Assembly (NCBI GenBank): GCA_945883115.1
Contig: CAMCXA010000022.1
Location: 1 to 35,815 of the forward strand
DNA from: Alsobacter soli
GTDB taxonomy: Bacteria > Pseudomonadota > Alphaproteobacteria > Rhizobiales > Beijerinckiaceae
Reading direction: 5' to 3'
Length of the DNA stretch: 35,815 nt
This document shows positions 25,142 through 34,312 of this stretch, piece by piece; within the stretch, counting starts at the first letter, position 1; every line of letters starts with the position of its first letter. Made by a program: the position numbers and the translations under genes. Below the pieces are notes generated by a model, which worked only from the letters and a program-made list of their open reading frames with translations, was not told the origin of the DNA and ran no database searches.

Positions 25142-25708
25142 ATGATATCAAAAGCTTCCCTTCGCGCCGACATACTTCAAAAGCGCGCCTTGATTTCAGC
25201 GAGCGACCACACGGCTTTTTCGCGCGCTGTTGGAGCATCGATTATCGGGCTTGAGGCCATCATACCTGCCGGTCCAGTGGGCGGATTTTGGCCGATCCGG
25301 AATGAAATCGATCCTCGACCAGCCTTACGATTACTTTCGGAACGCGGATTTTTACTCGGTCTGCCCATTATGACGCTGGACGGGCTGATTTTTCGGTCAT
25401 ATATGCCGGATGACGCGCTGGAAGTGCGGAAATTTGGGGTTAGCGAGCCGTTTGATGACAAGCCTGAAGTCAATCCGGTTACTCTGCTCGTCCCTTTGGC
25501 CGTGTTTGATCGTCGGTGTCATCGCATCGGCTATGGTGCCGGATATTACGACCGCACCATCTCGCGTCTGGAAAAACTTGGCCGACTACTCACCATCGGC
25601 ATCGCTTTTTCAATCCAAGAAGTCGACCACGTTCCGGATGAACCGCATGACCGCGCGCTTGATATGATTGTCACCGAAAGAGAGATTATAACGCGATCAA
25701 ATCATTGA
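25142..25708 (+). CDS. 5-formyltetrahydrofolate cyclo-ligase
   Basis: This enzyme (YgfA, Fau) converts 5-formyltetrahydrofolate to 5,10-methenyltetrahydrofolate with ATP. The 188 residues contain the ATP-binding RIGYGAGYYDRT motif (about residues 134-145) and VPLAVFD before it, with GGFWPIRNEIDP near residue 47. It sits 20 bases after the 6S RNA candidate, the conserved pairing in proteobacteria. Its TGA stop is immediately followed by the ccmB stop on the other strand, with no spacer. Confidence 0.93.
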   Translation: MISKASLRADILQKRALISASDHTAFSRAVGASIIGLEAIIPAGPVGGFWPIRNEIDPRPALRLLSERGFLLGLPIMTLDGLIFRSYMPDDALEVRKFGVSEPFDDKPEVNPVTLLVPLAVFDRRCHRIGYGAGYYDRTISRLEKLGRLLTIGIAFSIQEVDHVPDEPHDRALDMIVTEREIITRSNH

Positions 25709-26377
25709 CTATTCTGTTGTTGACAGCGCCAACGTGGACAGGCTGACCCCGAACACAATGGAGAGCAGTGTCAGGCCTCCGAGGATCGCAAAGTGGGACG
25801 CGAAATGAGCCACGCCGAGCTGAGAGGATTCCGTTGCGAGGACGCCGAAAATCAAAATCGGGATCATCAGCGGTAGCACAAGCACTGAAAGTATCAATCC
25901 GCCTCGCCGCAAACTCGCCGTGAGCGCAGCGCCAATAGCGCCGATAAACGTCAATGCCGGTGTCCCGACCAATAGGGTAAGAAAGACTGTGCCTGTCGAA
26001 TTTCCATCGAGGGCCAGTAGTAGTCCGAGAATTGGTGCAAAAATCGTCAGCGGGAGGCCTGTTGTCATCCAATGCGCGACACATTTTCCAAAAACGACCC
26101 AAACGAAGGGCAATTGGGACATTTTCAAGAGATCAAGTGAACCATCCTCCTCATCCGCCTGAAACAGGCGATCAAGCCCGATCAGAGTGGAAAGCACCGA
26201 GGCAATCCAAAGGATCGCAGGGCCAATCTTTGCCAAAAGTGCGAGATCCGGCCCGATCGCGAAGGGAATAATTGTCACAAGGGTTAGAAAAAAGACGATT
26301 CCAGCGGAAAAACCGCCGCCGATACGGGCCGAGAGCCTGATTTCCCGCAAAAGCAGCGCGATGAACATGCCCGTCAT
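25709..26377 (-). CDS. ccmB: Heme exporter protein CcmB
   Basis: CcmB is the membrane subunit of the CcmAB ABC transporter in system I cytochrome c maturation. It supports release of holo-CcmE. The 222-residue protein has six hydrophobic segments and the family segment DRLFQADEEDGSLDLLKMS near residue 69. It overlaps ccmA by four bases (ATGA). ccmC, ccmD and the remaining maturation genes, which normally follow, are absent; the cyclo-ligase gene converges directly on its stop codon. Confidence 0.94.
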   Translation of the reverse strand: MTGMFIALLLREIRLSARIGGGFSAGIVFFLTLVTIIPFAIGPDLALLAKIGPAILWIASVLSTLIGLDRLFQADEEDGSLDLLKMSQLPFVWVVFGKCVAHWMTTGLPLTIFAPILGLLLALDGNSTGTVFLTLLVGTPALTFIGAIGAALTASLRRGGLILSVLVLPLMIPILIFGVLATESSQLGVAHFASHFAILGGLTLLSIVFGVSLSTLALSTTE

Positions 26378-27000
26378 GAGAGAGACCCGAGCGACAAGGT
26401 TTGATGGGGAATCGAGATTGGTTCGTGCGTTGCGATGACGACGATGCCGCCTTCTGAAAGATGCTCCGTCACGATGTTTTCGAACATCGTTTTCGCTGAT
26501 GTATCCAACGCCGTCATCGGCTCGTCCAAAAGCCAGATCGGGCGATGCGAAACGAGTAAGCGGGCCAGAATCAGCCTACGCCTTTGGCCGGCGGAGAGAT
26601 AAGAACAGGGAAGCAGGCTAACATGGGAAAGGCCCACGATTTCGAGCGCGTCTGGAATTGAAGCTTTTCCCTTGCCCAACAATATTTGCCAAAATTTCAA
26701 CGTCTCGCTGACAGTGAGAGCGGCCTTCAAACCTTCTTTATGGCCAATGAAATGGAAATTTTCGACGTTACTTTCAGAAAAATCGGGGCCCGATAGAATG
26801 ATATCTCCGGCATCGTTCTTTAAAAGTCCCGCCAATATTCGTAATAAACTTGTCTTTCCTGAGCCATTTCGGCCTTCAATGATCAACAAGCTGCCTGATC
26901 TAAGCGAAAAACCTATATTTTCAAAAATTTTTCTTCCCGCGCGACTACACCCCAGATTCTTAATTTCGACGTGAGGGATATCTGCTTCAGAGGCCATCAT
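26374..27000 (-). CDS. ccmA: Heme exporter ATP-binding protein CcmA
   Basis: CcmA is the ATPase of the CcmAB complex. The 208 residues have Walker A GRNGSGKT (43-50), the signature LSAGQRRRL, and Walker B IWLLDEPMTALD with a switch His in ATHEPIS. ATG 27000 is chosen over TTG 27036 because AAGG lies about eight bases upstream and the family starts here; a second ATG is adjacent. It is divergent from acnA across 186 bases, a common alphaproteobacterial arrangement, and it overlaps ccmB by four bases. Confidence 0.95.
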   Translation of the reverse strand: MMASEADIPHVEIKNLGCSRAGRKIFENIGFSLRSGSLLIIEGRNGSGKTSLLRILAGLLKNDAGDIILSGPDFSESNVENFHFIGHKEGLKAALTVSETLKFWQILLGKGKASIPDALEIVGLSHVSLLPCSYLSAGQRRRLILARLLVSHRPIWLLDEPMTALDTSAKTMFENIVTEHLSEGGIVVIATHEPISIPHQTLSLGSLS

Positions 27001-27115
27001 TGCGTTATCCTTCGAAAAATCCGGCACCCGCGACAATGGTTGATGTAGCGCAACGTTTTGAAATTATCTATAAATGAGTCGACGCCGTTGCATCGCTCGT
27101 AATCGATGCAGGGGG

Positions 27116-27131
27116 CCCGGGCACTCCCGGG
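27116..27131 (+). other. Hairpin in the acnA leader
   Basis: CCCGGG (27116-27121) and CCCGGG (27126-27131) pair around CACT, about 55 bases before the acnA start. It is GC-rich and stable. It may be a transcript feature of the acnA 5' untranslated region; no T-run follows. Confidence 0.45.
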
Positions 27132-27186
27132 GCGGCGGAGCGCAGAATTGTTATCTGCTCGAGCCCAACCCCGATAGGAGATGATC

Positions 27187-29910
27187 ATGCCATCATTAGA
27201 TAGTTTCAATTGCCGCAAAAACCTGAAGGTCGGCAGTAAAACTTACGTATATTATTCGCTGAAAGCCGCTGAAAAGAACGGCTTGAAAGGGATATCGAAA
27301 CTTCCTTTTTCGCTCAAAGTATTGCTCGAAAACCTACTTCGGTTTGAGGATGGCAAGACTGTAAAAAAATCCGATATTCAATCCACGGTTAAGTGGTTGA
27401 AATCGAAGGGTAAGGATCAACTAGAAATTGCGTTCCGGCCTTCGCGGGTCCTGATGCAGGATTTCACGGGTGTTCCCGCCGTTGTGGACCTCGCCGCGAT
27501 GCGCGATGCGATGAAGCAACTGGGGGGCGACCCGAAAAAGATCAATCCTTTGGTGCCGGTCGATCTTGTGATCGATCACTCGGTGATTGTGGACGCTTTT
27601 GGTTCGAACAAGGCGCTAAAACAGAATGTTGATCTCGAATATGATCGCAATGGCGAGCGTTATCGCTTCTTGAAATGGGGTCAACAAGCGTTCGAGAATT
27701 TTTCGGTTGTGCCTCCGGGCACCGGAATTTGCCATCAGGTCAATCTGGAATACCTGTCGCAAACGGTTTGGACCCGGAAAGAAAAAATCAAGAATTCAAA
27801 AGGCAAAACCGAAACGGTTGAAGTTGCCTATCCGGACACGTTGGTGGGTACAGACTCGCATACCACCATGGTCAACGGGCTTGCCGTACTCGGGTGGGGC
27901 GTTGGCGGGATCGAGGCTGAAGCTGCGATGCTCGGCCAGCCGCAATCCATGTTGTTGCCGGAGGTTATCGGCTTCAAACTCACGGGGAAACTCAAAGAGG
28001 GCATCACCGCGACTGACCTTGTGCTCACCGTGACACAAATGCTCCGGAAAAAGGGTGTGGTGAACAAGTTCGTTGAATTCTATGGCCCGGGCCTGAACGC
28101 GATGACGTTGGCGGATCGGGCGACAATCGCGAATATGGCGCCCGAATACGGCGCTACGTGCGGATTTTTCCCGATCGATACCGAAACCCTCGCGTATCTG
28201 ACGATGACGAGCCGTTCAAAATCGCGGATCGAACTCGTGGAAAAATATGCGAAGGCCCAGGGGTTGATGCGGAGCAAATCGACGCCGGACCCCGAGTTTA
28301 CCGATACGCTGGAGCTGGATCTTGGGTCGGTTTTGCCGTCGCTTGCCGGTCCAAAACGTCCCGAAGGGCGGGTTTCATTGTCCGATGCGAAAGCCGGATT
28401 TCATGAGGCAATGAATTCGGAATATAAAAAGGCCTCCGATTCAACGAAGCGATATCAAGTTGAGGGGAAAAACTTCGATATTGGCCATGGTGATGTTGTC
28501 ATCGCGGCGATTACGTCGTGTACGAATACGTCGAACCCGTCAGTTCTGATTGGGGCAGGTCTTCTGGCTCGAAACGCTGTTGCAAAGGGCCTCACAGTGA
28601 AGCCATGGGTCAAAACGTCGTTAGCGCCGGGGTCTCAGGTCGTTGCCGAGTATTTATCGAATGCGGGCTTGCAGAAAGAGCTGGATAAGCTCGGTTTCAA
28701 TCTTGTTGGCTTCGGATGCACGACGTGCATCGGCAATTCGGGCCCTCTGCCGAAAGAAATATCGAAAGCGATCAATGATAATGGCGTGGTTGCGGCGGCA
28801 GTTCTGTCGGGGAACCGCAATTTTGAAGGGCGCGTCTCGCCCGATGTTCAAGCCAACTATCTGGCATCTCCGCCGCTTGTGGTTGCCTACGCTTTAGCCG
28901 GATCGATGCAGATTGATTTGACGAAAGAGCCGATTGGTAAAGACAAAGCAGGAAAACCGGTATTTCTGAAAGATATCTGGCCTTCGAACAAGGAAATACA
29001 ATCATTTATCGCCAAAAATGTCACAAAGAAGATCTTCAAGGAAAAATATGGCGATGTGTTCGCGGGTGATGCGCATTGGAAAAAAGTCAAAGTTCCAGAG
29101 GGGCAGACCTATCGTTGGGATGAAAAATCAACTTACGTTCAAAATCCTCCCTATTTCACGGGCATGACGAATACGGCCAAGGCCGTCACCGATATCAAGG
29201 GTGCGCGGATTCTCGGTCTTTTCGGCGATAAAATCACGACTGATCATATTTCGCCTGCCGGATCGATAAAGGCAGCTTCGCCTGCAGGGAAGTATCTTTT
29301 GGAGCAAGGCGTCGATCCGGTTGATTTCAACCAATACGGGACACGCCGTGGCAATCATGAAGTCATGATGCGCGGGACTTTTGCGAATATCCGGATCAAG
29401 AACTTCATGGTCAAGGATGCCGATGGTTCAACGCCGGAGGGAGGGTTGACTGTTCATTATCCGTCAGAGAAGCGGATGCCGATTTATGATGCGGCAATGA
29501 AGTATGTAAAAGACAAGACCCCGTTGATCGTGTTTGCCGGGATTGAATATGGCAATGGCTCGTCACGGGATTGGGCGGCGAAAGGAACCAACCTTCTGGG
29601 TGTCAGGGCTGTGATCGCGCAGTCATTTGAACGCATTCACCGTTCAAATCTTGTTGGAATGGGCGTTGTACCCTTCGTCTTTGAAGAGGGCACCAGTTGG
29701 AAAACGCTCGGCCTTACAGGAACCGAAACAATTGCGATATCTGGTCTGACGGACGTCAAGCCGCGTCAAAAAATGGAACTGGAAATCAAGGATGCGGCGG
29801 GCGTGACGAAAAAAGTACCGGTCATTTGTCGGATCGATACGCTCGAGGAAATCGAATACTTCCGAAATGGTGGCATTCTCCATTTCGTGCTGCGTCAATT
29901 GGCGAGCTAA
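27187..29910 (+). CDS. acnA: Aconitate hydratase AcnA
   Basis: AcnA interconverts citrate and isocitrate with a [4Fe-4S] cluster in the TCA cycle; AcnA proteins may act as RNA-binding regulators when the cluster is lost. The 907 residues are typical of the AcnA/IRP type. Cluster ligands are the Cys in SCTNTSNPS and the two in [29 protein letters not shown] and [10 protein letters not shown] near the C-terminus are also conserved. ATG 27187 is chosen over ATG 27181 because TAGGAG ends at 27180. It is divergent from ccmA. Together with Acs and PrpE it channels small acids into central metabolism. Confidence 0.97.
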   Translation: MPSLDSFNCRKNLKVGSKTYVYYSLKAAEKNGLKGISKLPFSLKVLLENLLRFEDGKTVKKSDIQSTVKWLKSKGKDQLEIAFRPSRVLMQDFTGVPAVVDLAAMRDAMKQLGGDPKKINPLVPVDLVIDHSVIVDAFGSNKALKQNVDLEYDRNGERYRFLKWGQQAFENFSVVPPGTGICHQVNLEYLSQTVWTRKEKIKNSKGKTETVEVAYPDTLVGTDSHTTMVNGLAVLGWGVGGIEAEAAMLGQPQSMLLPEVIGFKLTGKLKEGITATDLVLTVTQMLRKKGVVNKFVEFYGPGLNAMTLADRATIANMAPEYGATCGFFPIDTETLAYLTMTSRSKSRIELVEKYAKAQGLMRSKSTPDPEFTDTLELDLGSVLPSLAGPKRPEGRVSLSDAKAGFHEAMNSEYKKASDSTKRYQVEGKNFDIGHGDVVIAAITSCTNTSNPSVLIGAGLLARNAVAKGLTVKPWVKTSLAPGSQVVAEYLSNAGLQKELDKLGFNLVGFGCTTCIGNSGPLPKEISKAINDNGVVAAAVLSGNRNFEGRVSPDVQANYLASPPLVVAYALAGSMQIDLTKEPIGKDKAGKPVFLKDIWPSNKEIQSFIAKNVTKKIFKEKYGDVFAGDAHWKKVKVPEGQTYRWDEKSTYVQNPPYFTGMTNTAKAVTDIKGARILGLFGDKITTDHISPAGSIKAASPAGKYLLEQGVDPVDFNQYGTRRGNHEVMMRGTFANIRIKNFMVKDADGSTPEGGLTVHYPSEKRMPIYDAAMKYVKDKTPLIVFAGIEYGNGSSRDWAAKGTNLLGVRAVIAQSFERIHRSNLVGMGVVPFVFEEGTSWKTLGLTGTETIAISGLTDVKPRQKMELEIKDAAGVTKKVPVICRIDTLEEIEYFRNGGILHFVLRQLAS

Positions 29911-29949
29911 GTATCGCCCTCGAAAACGTTGCCCAAACGAAAAGTGCAG

Positions 29950-29980
29950 CTGACAACATCCGAGAATGAGGTGTTGTCAG
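29950..29980 (+). terminator. Hairpin terminator after acnA
   Basis: CTGACAACA (29950-29958) pairs perfectly with TGTTGTCAG (29972-29980), with a few more pairs inside. It lies 40 bases after the acnA stop. The downstream tract is only moderately T-rich, so it may need Rho or act weakly. Confidence 0.55.
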
Positions 29981-30062
29981 TCTGACTTCTTGCCTAGAAT
30001 GGCAAGTTCGTTTAGCACCTGTTGAAATGTCGTCCGTTTGTTTACGCAAGGATTGCGCGCTT

Positions 30063-30401
30063 ATGACCTATGTCGTTGTCGAAAACTGCATCAAATGCAA
30101 ATACATGGATTGCGTTGAGGTTTGCCCCGTCGATTGTTTTTATGAGGGGGAAAATATGCTCGTCATTAATCCCGACGAATGTATCGACTGCGGTGTTTGT
30201 GAACCGGAATGCCCTGCGGATGCGATCAAGGCTGACACTGAAAGCGGACTTGAAAGCTGGTTGAAGCTTAACTCGGATTTTTCGCGTGTTTGGCCAAATA
30301 TCACATCAAAGCGTGATGCCGAACCGGATGCGAAGGCATTCGACGGGGAAGATGGAAAACTCGAGAAATATTTTTCCTCGAAACCGGGGCAAGGTGACTA
30401 A
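30063..30401 (+). CDS. fdxA: Seven-iron ferredoxin FdxA
   Basis: The 112-residue protein matches the [3Fe-4S][4Fe-4S] ferredoxin family of Azotobacter FdI. With Met counted, Cys9, Cys17 and Cys50 should bind the 3Fe cluster, and Cys21, Cys40, Cys43 and Cys46 the 4Fe cluster; Cys12 and Cys25 are the usual free ones. The [14 protein letters not shown] and [13 protein letters not shown] blocks are both complete. ATG 30063 gives the canonical N-terminus MTYVVVENC; the frame reaches upstream to 30027 without support. It precedes carD, a pairing seen in alphaproteobacteria. Confidence 0.96.
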   Translation: MTYVVVENCIKCKYMDCVEVCPVDCFYEGENMLVINPDECIDCGVCEPECPADAIKADTESGLESWLKLNSDFSRVWPNITSKRDAEPDAKAFDGEDGKLEKYFSSKPGQGD

Positions 30402-30695
30402 AAAGTTTCGGATCATATAAGACCGCGTTGGAAGTACTTGGAAAGATGATCATTTTCTGATATGCATGGCTTAATCGAGCAGGTGGATATCAAAGTCCGA
30501 ATTTTGGTTGACTGTCTTTAACGGCGTGACTCCTTTCATTTTTGATGCAGGGGCTACTTTGGTTTTTCGACGCTAGCCTTGATACAGTTTGATCACATTC
30601 TGCCTTAGAACCGAACACGATATACCGCTAGTTTTGGCGGAATAACAGCGTTTTCCCGTGTTTTGGCACGGATCATTAGGAAAGTTGATGCGATC
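30402..30695. other. Gap of 294 bases between fdxA and carD
   Basis: I see no ORF with coding character and no strong hairpin. A weak promoter-like TATACC near 30621 lacks a good -35 partner. It most likely holds the carD promoter and leader. Confidence 0.5.
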
Positions 30696-31289
30696 ATGAC
30701 GACAACCACAAAAAAAGTTTTACCTCGGCATGGTTTCAAGAACGGGGAGTTTGTCGTTTATCCAACGCATGGCGTCGGTCGCATTGTTGCGATTGAAGAG
30801 CAAGAAGTTGCGGGTTTTAAGCTTGAACTGTTCGTGATCGCTTTTGATAAAGACAAGATGACATTGCGCGTTCCGACCGCAAAGGTGACTTCTGTTGGCA
30901 TGAGAAAGCTCGCAGAGCCTGAAACAGTCGCAAAATCTCTTGAAACAGTTTCGGGACGCCCAAGAATCAAGCGGACCATGTGGTCGCGGCGGGCACAAGA
31001 ATACGAAGCAAAGATCAATTCCGGCGATTTGATCCAGATTGCCGAGGTTGTTCGCGATCTTCATCGTTCTGAGTCACAGCCTGAGCAGTCCTACTCAGAG
31101 CGTCAGCTTTACGAGGCTGCATTGGACCGTTTTGTGCGTGAAATTGCAGCGGTGAATAGCTCATCGGAGCCTGAAGCCTTGAAATTGGTTGAACTTCAGC
31201 TCGGGAAGGCCGGAAAGCGTGCTAAAGCGGCTGAAATCGAGCCCGAAATCGATGGAGAAGTTGACGAGGAGCAGGACGAAGCAGCCTGA
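30696..31289 (+). CDS. carD: CarD family transcription factor
   Basis: CarD proteins bind the RNA polymerase beta subunit and stabilise promoter complexes. The 197-residue protein has the N-terminal RNA-polymerase-interacting domain (KNGEFVVYPTHGVGRIVAIEEQEV near residues 14-37, given in part) and a helical C-terminal DNA-binding domain with MWSRRAQEYEAKINSGD. A final acidic tail is rich in Glu. ATG 30696 has AGGAAAG about 11 bases upstream; TTG 30663 is an unlikely alternative. The stop lies 18 bases before tRNA-Arg. Confidence 0.94.
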   Translation: MTTTTKKVLPRHGFKNGEFVVYPTHGVGRIVAIEEQEVAGFKLELFVIAFDKDKMTLRVPTAKVTSVGMRKLAEPETVAKSLETVSGRPRIKRTMWSRRAQEYEAKINSGDLIQIAEVVRDLHRSESQPEQSYSERQLYEAALDRFVREIAAVNSSSEPEALKLVELQLGKAGKRAKAAEIEPEIDGEVDEEQDEAA

Positions 31290-31307
31290 GTTCCGCGTGC
31301 CACTGTT

Positions 31308-31384
31308 GGTCCCGTAGCTCAGCAGGATAGAGCGACGGTTTCCTAAACCGTAGGTCGGATGTTCGAGTCATCCCGGGATCGCCA
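31308..31384 (+). tRNA. tRNA-Arg (CCT anticodon)
   Basis: The 77-base gene includes an encoded CCA. The acceptor stem GGTCCCG pairs with CGGGATC, and the D arm is GCTC/GAGC. The anticodon stem ACGGT/ACCGT closes a loop with CCT at 31342-31344, and the T arm is GGATG-TTCGAGT-CATCC. It lies 18 bases after carD, so it either shares that transcript or has a promoter inside carD. Confidence 0.98.
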
Positions 31385-31407
31385 ACAGCAAAATCCCATA
31401 CCACTAA

Positions 31408-31454
31408 AAGCCCGCGTATTCGCTTTTTTTAAGCAATACGCAGGCTTTTGTTTG
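31408..31454 (+). terminator. Intrinsic terminator after tRNA-Arg
   Basis: AAGCC-C-GCGTATT (31408-31420) pairs with AATACGC-A-GGCTT (31435-31447), with an inner GCTT/AAGC extension. The T-rich tract TTTTGTTT follows. It closes the carD-tRNA unit and may also protect the convergent DUF465 gene. Confidence 0.9.
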
Positions 31455-31466
31455 TAAATTTACGAT

Positions 31467-31691
31467 TCAGACTGCCAGGGGAATGCTCTGAGAGACATTT
31501 CTATGGTCAGAGATATCGGATGCGGTGCTCTTTTTTAGATTTTCGATTTGCTCTTTGAGATAAAGCTTTTTTCGCTTTAATTCCTGTACCCGAATTGTAT
31601 CAGTCAACGGGTGTAATTGTTCATATCGGATTTGTTCTTCTAAAGCCACGTGGCGTCGTTCTAGCTCTGTCAAATGCGATAGGATCGTCAT
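31467..31691 (-). CDS. DUF465 (YdcH family) protein, copy 1
   Basis: The 74-residue protein is a short helical hairpin of the YdcH family, with LERRHVALEEQIRYEQ and QELKRKKLYLKEQIENLK forming two heptad-rich helices. The function is unknown. The start has a GGAGGA six bases upstream. Residues KRKKLYLKE are matched in copy 2 by KRQKLYLKE. It is divergent from copy 2, with a 216-base gap. Confidence 0.9.
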   Translation of the reverse strand: MTILSHLTELERRHVALEEQIRYEQLHPLTDTIRVQELKRKKLYLKEQIENLKKSTASDISDHRNVSQSIPLAV

Positions 31692-31907
31692 TAGAGTCCT
31701 CCAGAAGTGAGTCGAACTTCATAAGTCTGTCACACTTCGAATAAATGTCCACGACAATTGCTGACAACAACTAGCGTAGAGTTACGATCTCCGATGGCTT
31801 TTATTGTTTGTCAGAAAGAAGTATGGCGAAAGGCAGTTTCATGCCATAAACGAAGGTAAATCAGCCGTATTGAGGTCTGAAATTGATTTTTGTCGGAATA
31901 ATCACGC

Positions 31908-32129
31908 ATGTCTGATTTGGAATCTGAGTTTTCAACACCGGCCGAGCTTAAAAAGACGTTGCATCGTCTCAGGATTGAACATCAAGACCTGAGTGACGCG
32001 ATTTCAGCCCTTGAAACGCTCGGGCGGGCAGACCAGCTCCAAATAAGGCGCCTGAAACGACAAAAGCTCTATTTGAAGGAACGTATCACTCAATTGGAAG
32101 ACCAGTTGACCCCGGATATTATTGCCTGA
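31908..32129 (+). CDS. DUF465 (YdcH family) protein, copy 2
   Basis: The 73-residue protein has the same two-helix form: LKKTLHRLRIEHQDLSDAI and LQIRRLKRQKLYLKERITQL. The ribosome binding site is weak (CGGAATAA). A DUF465 gene directly before purE is a conserved alphaproteobacterial neighbour, so this is likely the ancestral position, with copy 1 a paralogue. Role unknown; possibly a small coiled-coil partner of a larger protein. Confidence 0.9.
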   Translation: MSDLESEFSTPAELKKTLHRLRIEHQDLSDAISALETLGRADQLQIRRLKRQKLYLKERITQLEDQLTPDIIA

Positions 32130-32215
32130 AACGCGCTGATTTTTTAAGGCATCTTGCCATTTTGTCAGGCTCCCGATAGGCATCGTCGATATGTCGACGT
32201 CAGGATCTCGAATTC

Positions 32216-32707
32216 ATGTCACTCAAGCCAATCGCGATCATTATGGGAAGCCAGTCAGACTGGGCAACCATGGAACATGCAGCCCAGACGCTTGATGCGC
32301 TGGAAATTGGCTATGAAACGCTGATTGTGTCGGCACACCGTACGCCCGATCGGCTCTATGAATTCGCAAAAAATGCCCAAAACAAGGGGTTCAAGATCAT
32401 TATTGCAGGTGCGGGCGGTGCTGCGCATCTGCCGGGAATGACTGCATCGATGACGTTGTTGCCGGTTTTCGGCGTTCCGGTTGAATCTAAGGCTCTGTCG
32501 GGACAAGATAGTCTGCTGTCGATCGTTCAAATGCCGGCGGGGATCCCTGTCGGGACATTGGCCATCGGGAAAGCGGGCGCTGTGAATGCGGCCTTGCTTG
32601 CGGCGGCTGTTTTGGCACTCTCAGATTCCAAATTGTCGGAACGCCTTGCGGAATGGCGCGAGAAGCAGACGGATTCCGTCGCAGTTCATCCTAAAAAGGG
32701 CGATTGA
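32216..32707 (+). CDS. purE: 5-(carboxyamino)imidazole ribonucleotide mutase
   Basis: PurE class I converts N5-CAIR to CAIR in purine synthesis. The 163-residue protein has [40 protein letters not shown] and [19 protein letters not shown], all conserved. AGGA lies nine bases upstream of the start. It is separated from purK by three bases and works directly on the product of PurK. Confidence 0.97.
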   Translation: MSLKPIAIIMGSQSDWATMEHAAQTLDALEIGYETLIVSAHRTPDRLYEFAKNAQNKGFKIIIAGAGGAAHLPGMTASMTLLPVFGVPVESKALSGQDSLLSIVQMPAGIPVGTLAIGKAGAVNAALLAAAVLALSDSKLSERLAEWREKQTDSVAVHPKKGD

Positions 32708-32710
32708 GAC

Positions 32711-33793
32711 ATGCTGAAGCCCGGCGACACGATCGGCATTCTCGGTGGTGGCCAATTGGCACGCATGATTGCGATGGCAGCAGCACCTTTGGGCCTGAAA
32801 GCCCATGTTTTTGCGCCGAAAGGCGATAATCCAGCCTTTGAAGTGTCAGGACACTTCACAGAAGCCAATTACGATGATTTTCCGGCGCTTTCCGCTTTTT
32901 CGGAAGCTGTTTCGGTGATTACGTATGAATTCGAGAATGTTCCGGCAGAAACCGCCGCTTTTCTCGACAGTCGGAAGCCTGTTCTTCCGAACCCGAAAGC
33001 GCTTGAAACGACGCAGGATCGTCTGGTTGAGAAGACTTTTATCCGCAGTCTCGGTCTTTCCTGCCCCGATTTCATTGCGGTCAATTCACTTGAGGACCTC
33101 AAAGCGGCGGTCTCGTCGCTTGGAACACCCTCCATCCTCAAAACGCGCCGCTTCGGCTATGACGGCAAGGGACAGGCGCGGATTGCCGATGAGGCCTCGA
33201 TCTCATCCGCTTGGGATGATATCGGGCATGCGCCGGCTATTTTGGAAGCCTATGTGCCGTTTTCACGCGAAATCTCGGTTGTGGCGGCACGATCTCAGTC
33301 AGGCGACGTGAAGGCGTTTGAGCCTTGCGAGAACGAACACCGCCATCACATCCTCTCCCGCACGCTCCTGCCCGCTGCAATCACCCCCAGGACAGGTTGG
33401 GCGGCGATTGAGGCTGCGGAGCGCATCGGCGCCGCACTCGCCTATGTCGGCGTGTTTGCGGTCGAGTTTTTTGTGGTCGGAAGCGGCGATGACGAGACGT
33501 TGCTGGTGAATGAAATTGCACCGCGGGTTCACAATTCGGGGCATTGGACGATTGATGGCGCGGAAACATCGCAGTTCGAGCAACATGTTCGAGCGATTGC
33601 CGGCTGGCCGCTGGGCAGCACAAAACGGCGCGGGAAGATCGAAATGATCAATCTGATCGGCGATGATGTCGAGAATTGGCCGGATTTAGTTGCGGAACCG
33701 GGGCTAAAGCTCCATCTTTACGGGAAGCGTGAGGCGCGTCCGGGGCGTAAAATGGGGCATGCGACGCGTGTCACTCCGGAAAAAGATACATGA
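32711..33793 (+). CDS. purK: 5-(carboxyamino)imidazole ribonucleotide synthase
   Basis: PurK is an ATP-grasp enzyme that carboxylates AIR to N5-CAIR. The 360-residue protein starts with TIGILGGGQLARMIA, and has TYEFENVP, KTRRFGYDGKGQARI and LVNEIAPRVHNSGHWTIDG (the metal-binding acidic segment). It is three bases after purE, so the pair is an operon. AAGGGCG at the end of purE serves as the ribosome binding site. Confidence 0.97.
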   Translation: MLKPGDTIGILGGGQLARMIAMAAAPLGLKAHVFAPKGDNPAFEVSGHFTEANYDDFPALSAFSEAVSVITYEFENVPAETAAFLDSRKPVLPNPKALETTQDRLVEKTFIRSLGLSCPDFIAVNSLEDLKAAVSSLGTPSILKTRRFGYDGKGQARIADEASISSAWDDIGHAPAILEAYVPFSREISVVAARSQSGDVKAFEPCENEHRHHILSRTLLPAAITPRTGWAAIEAAERIGAALAYVGVFAVEFFVVGSGDDETLLVNEIAPRVHNSGHWTIDGAETSQFEQHVRAIAGWPLGSTKRRGKIEMINLIGDDVENWPDLVAEPGLKLHLYGKREARPGRKMGHATRVTPEKDT

Positions 33794-33921
33794 TTTAACG
33801 GATGGTTACCGATTTTATGTCGGTAGGCGTGGACACAGGCAATTCTTTCTGGTAGCAAACCTTTCAATGTCGCTTTGGGGCGGCTTTTTATTTCAATCAG
33901 ACAGCTGCGGGAAGATAACGC

Positions 33922-34158
33922 GTGCAGGTTCTCGTTCGTGACAACAATGTCGATCAAGCGCTGAAGGCGCTTAAGAAAAAGATGCAACGTGAAGGCATTT
34001 TCCGGGAAATGAAACTCCGGGGCCATTACGAAAAGCCTTCTGAAAAGCGGGTTCGTGAGGAAGCGGAGGCGGTTCGCCGCGCTCGCAAACTCACCCGCAA
34101 GAAGCTTCAGCGCGAAGGCCTGCTGCCTGCGCCTAAGCCGAAGGTTTTTACGCGCTAA
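33922..34158 (+). CDS. rpsU: 30S ribosomal protein S21
   Basis: The 78-residue S21 starts at GTG 33922 with [20 protein letters not shown] (read as Met first), then [23 protein letters not shown] with the usual basic helices, and a C-terminal [19 protein letters not shown] lies upstream. S21 contacts the anti-Shine-Dalgarno region of 16S rRNA. It follows purK by 128 bases; this purK-rpsU order recurs in alphaproteobacteria. Confidence 0.95.
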   Translation: MQVLVRDNNVDQALKALKKKMQREGIFREMKLRGHYEKPSEKRVREEAEAVRRARKLTRKKLQREGLLPAPKPKVFTR

Positions 34159-34206
34159 TTCTGGCGCTGTTCAAACGCATAATAGCAGTTTGACGTCTAG
34201 TCGGGA

Positions 34207-34236
34207 GCGCCTCAATCGGCTAGGTTGGGGCGTTTT
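34207..34236 (+). terminator. Intrinsic terminator after rpsU
   Basis: GCGCCTCAA (34207-34215) pairs with TTGGGGCGT (34225-34233), including two G-T pairs, and runs into TTTT. It lies 48 bases past the rpsU stop. Confidence 0.65.
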
Positions 34237-34312
34237 CGCTTGAGTCGCGAGGTTTCAGGCCGTTGCGACTGTCTTGGCACATGCCGGAATAGTTTGCGCT
34301 GGAGTAGATTGA

